Positions 13,077-13,091 of a DNA stretch of 13,091 bases are shown piece after piece. Below the pieces are notes generated by a model. It did not search any database. It was not told the DNA's origin and saw only the letters and a list, made by a program, of their open reading frames with translations. Source of the stretch: an uncultured Oscillospiraceae bacterium (GTDB lineage: Bacteria; Bacillota; Clostridia; Oscillospirales; Oscillospiraceae); contig CAAEDD010000210.1 of assembly GCA_900754515.1 (NCBI GenBank), forward strand, positions 1-13,091. The letters are read 5' to 3'. A program made the translations under genes and the position numbers. The stretch's first letter is position 1, and each line of letters begins with the position of its first letter.

Positions 13077-13091
13077 GCTCCCCCGCTGCTC

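Overview
The window looks like the chromosome of a Gram-positive anaerobe of the class Clostridia, probably an Oscillospirales or Ruminococcaceae-type gut bacterium. The signs are purine-rich GGAGG-type ribosome binding sites, sigma-A-like promoters, a short-signal lipoprotein, and families typical of that group: a UMF1 transporter, an intracellular zinc phospholipase C homologue, an XRE regulator paired with a kinase, and a Firmicutes-type pyridoxamine kinase. This assignment is inference. There are no rRNA or tRNA genes, no CRISPR array, no transposase and no phage genes.

Layout, left to right. (1) 1-3036, minus strand: a perfect palindromic terminator, a small lipoprotein, a membrane receptor-like Ser/Thr kinase with a C-terminal leucine-rich-repeat (LRR) domain, and an XRE-type DNA-binding protein that begins the unit. 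(2) 3098-5197, minus: a UMF1/Atg22-like MFS transporter overlapping the end of a zinc-dependent phospholipase C homologue, with terminators on both sides. (3) 5272-6571, minus: an M20-family N-carbamoyl-amino-acid or allantoate amidohydrolase with a TTG start and a very good promoter of its own. (4) 6575-10917, minus: cardiolipin synthase preceded by four unrecognised membrane-anchored proteins and one apparently broken small membrane gene. This stretch is visibly richer in A+T from about 9.0 to 11.05 kb. (5) 10993-11095: a divergent promoter region. (6) 11113-12876, plus: a Cof-type HAD phosphatase and a pyridoxamine kinase. (7) 12895-13091: a run of five hairpins with no convincing gene.

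How the parts may work together. The XRE protein and the kinase are joined by a one-base junction and probably form a sensor and output pair: the LRR domain lies outside the cell, the kinase inside, and the lipoprotein is a possible surface partner. Phospholipase C homologue, transporter and cardiolipin synthase all suggest membrane lipid or envelope work, but only the first two are physically coupled. The most unusual items are the LRR receptor kinase unit, the 8.3-10.9 kb cluster of unknown membrane proteins, and the hairpin array at the right end.
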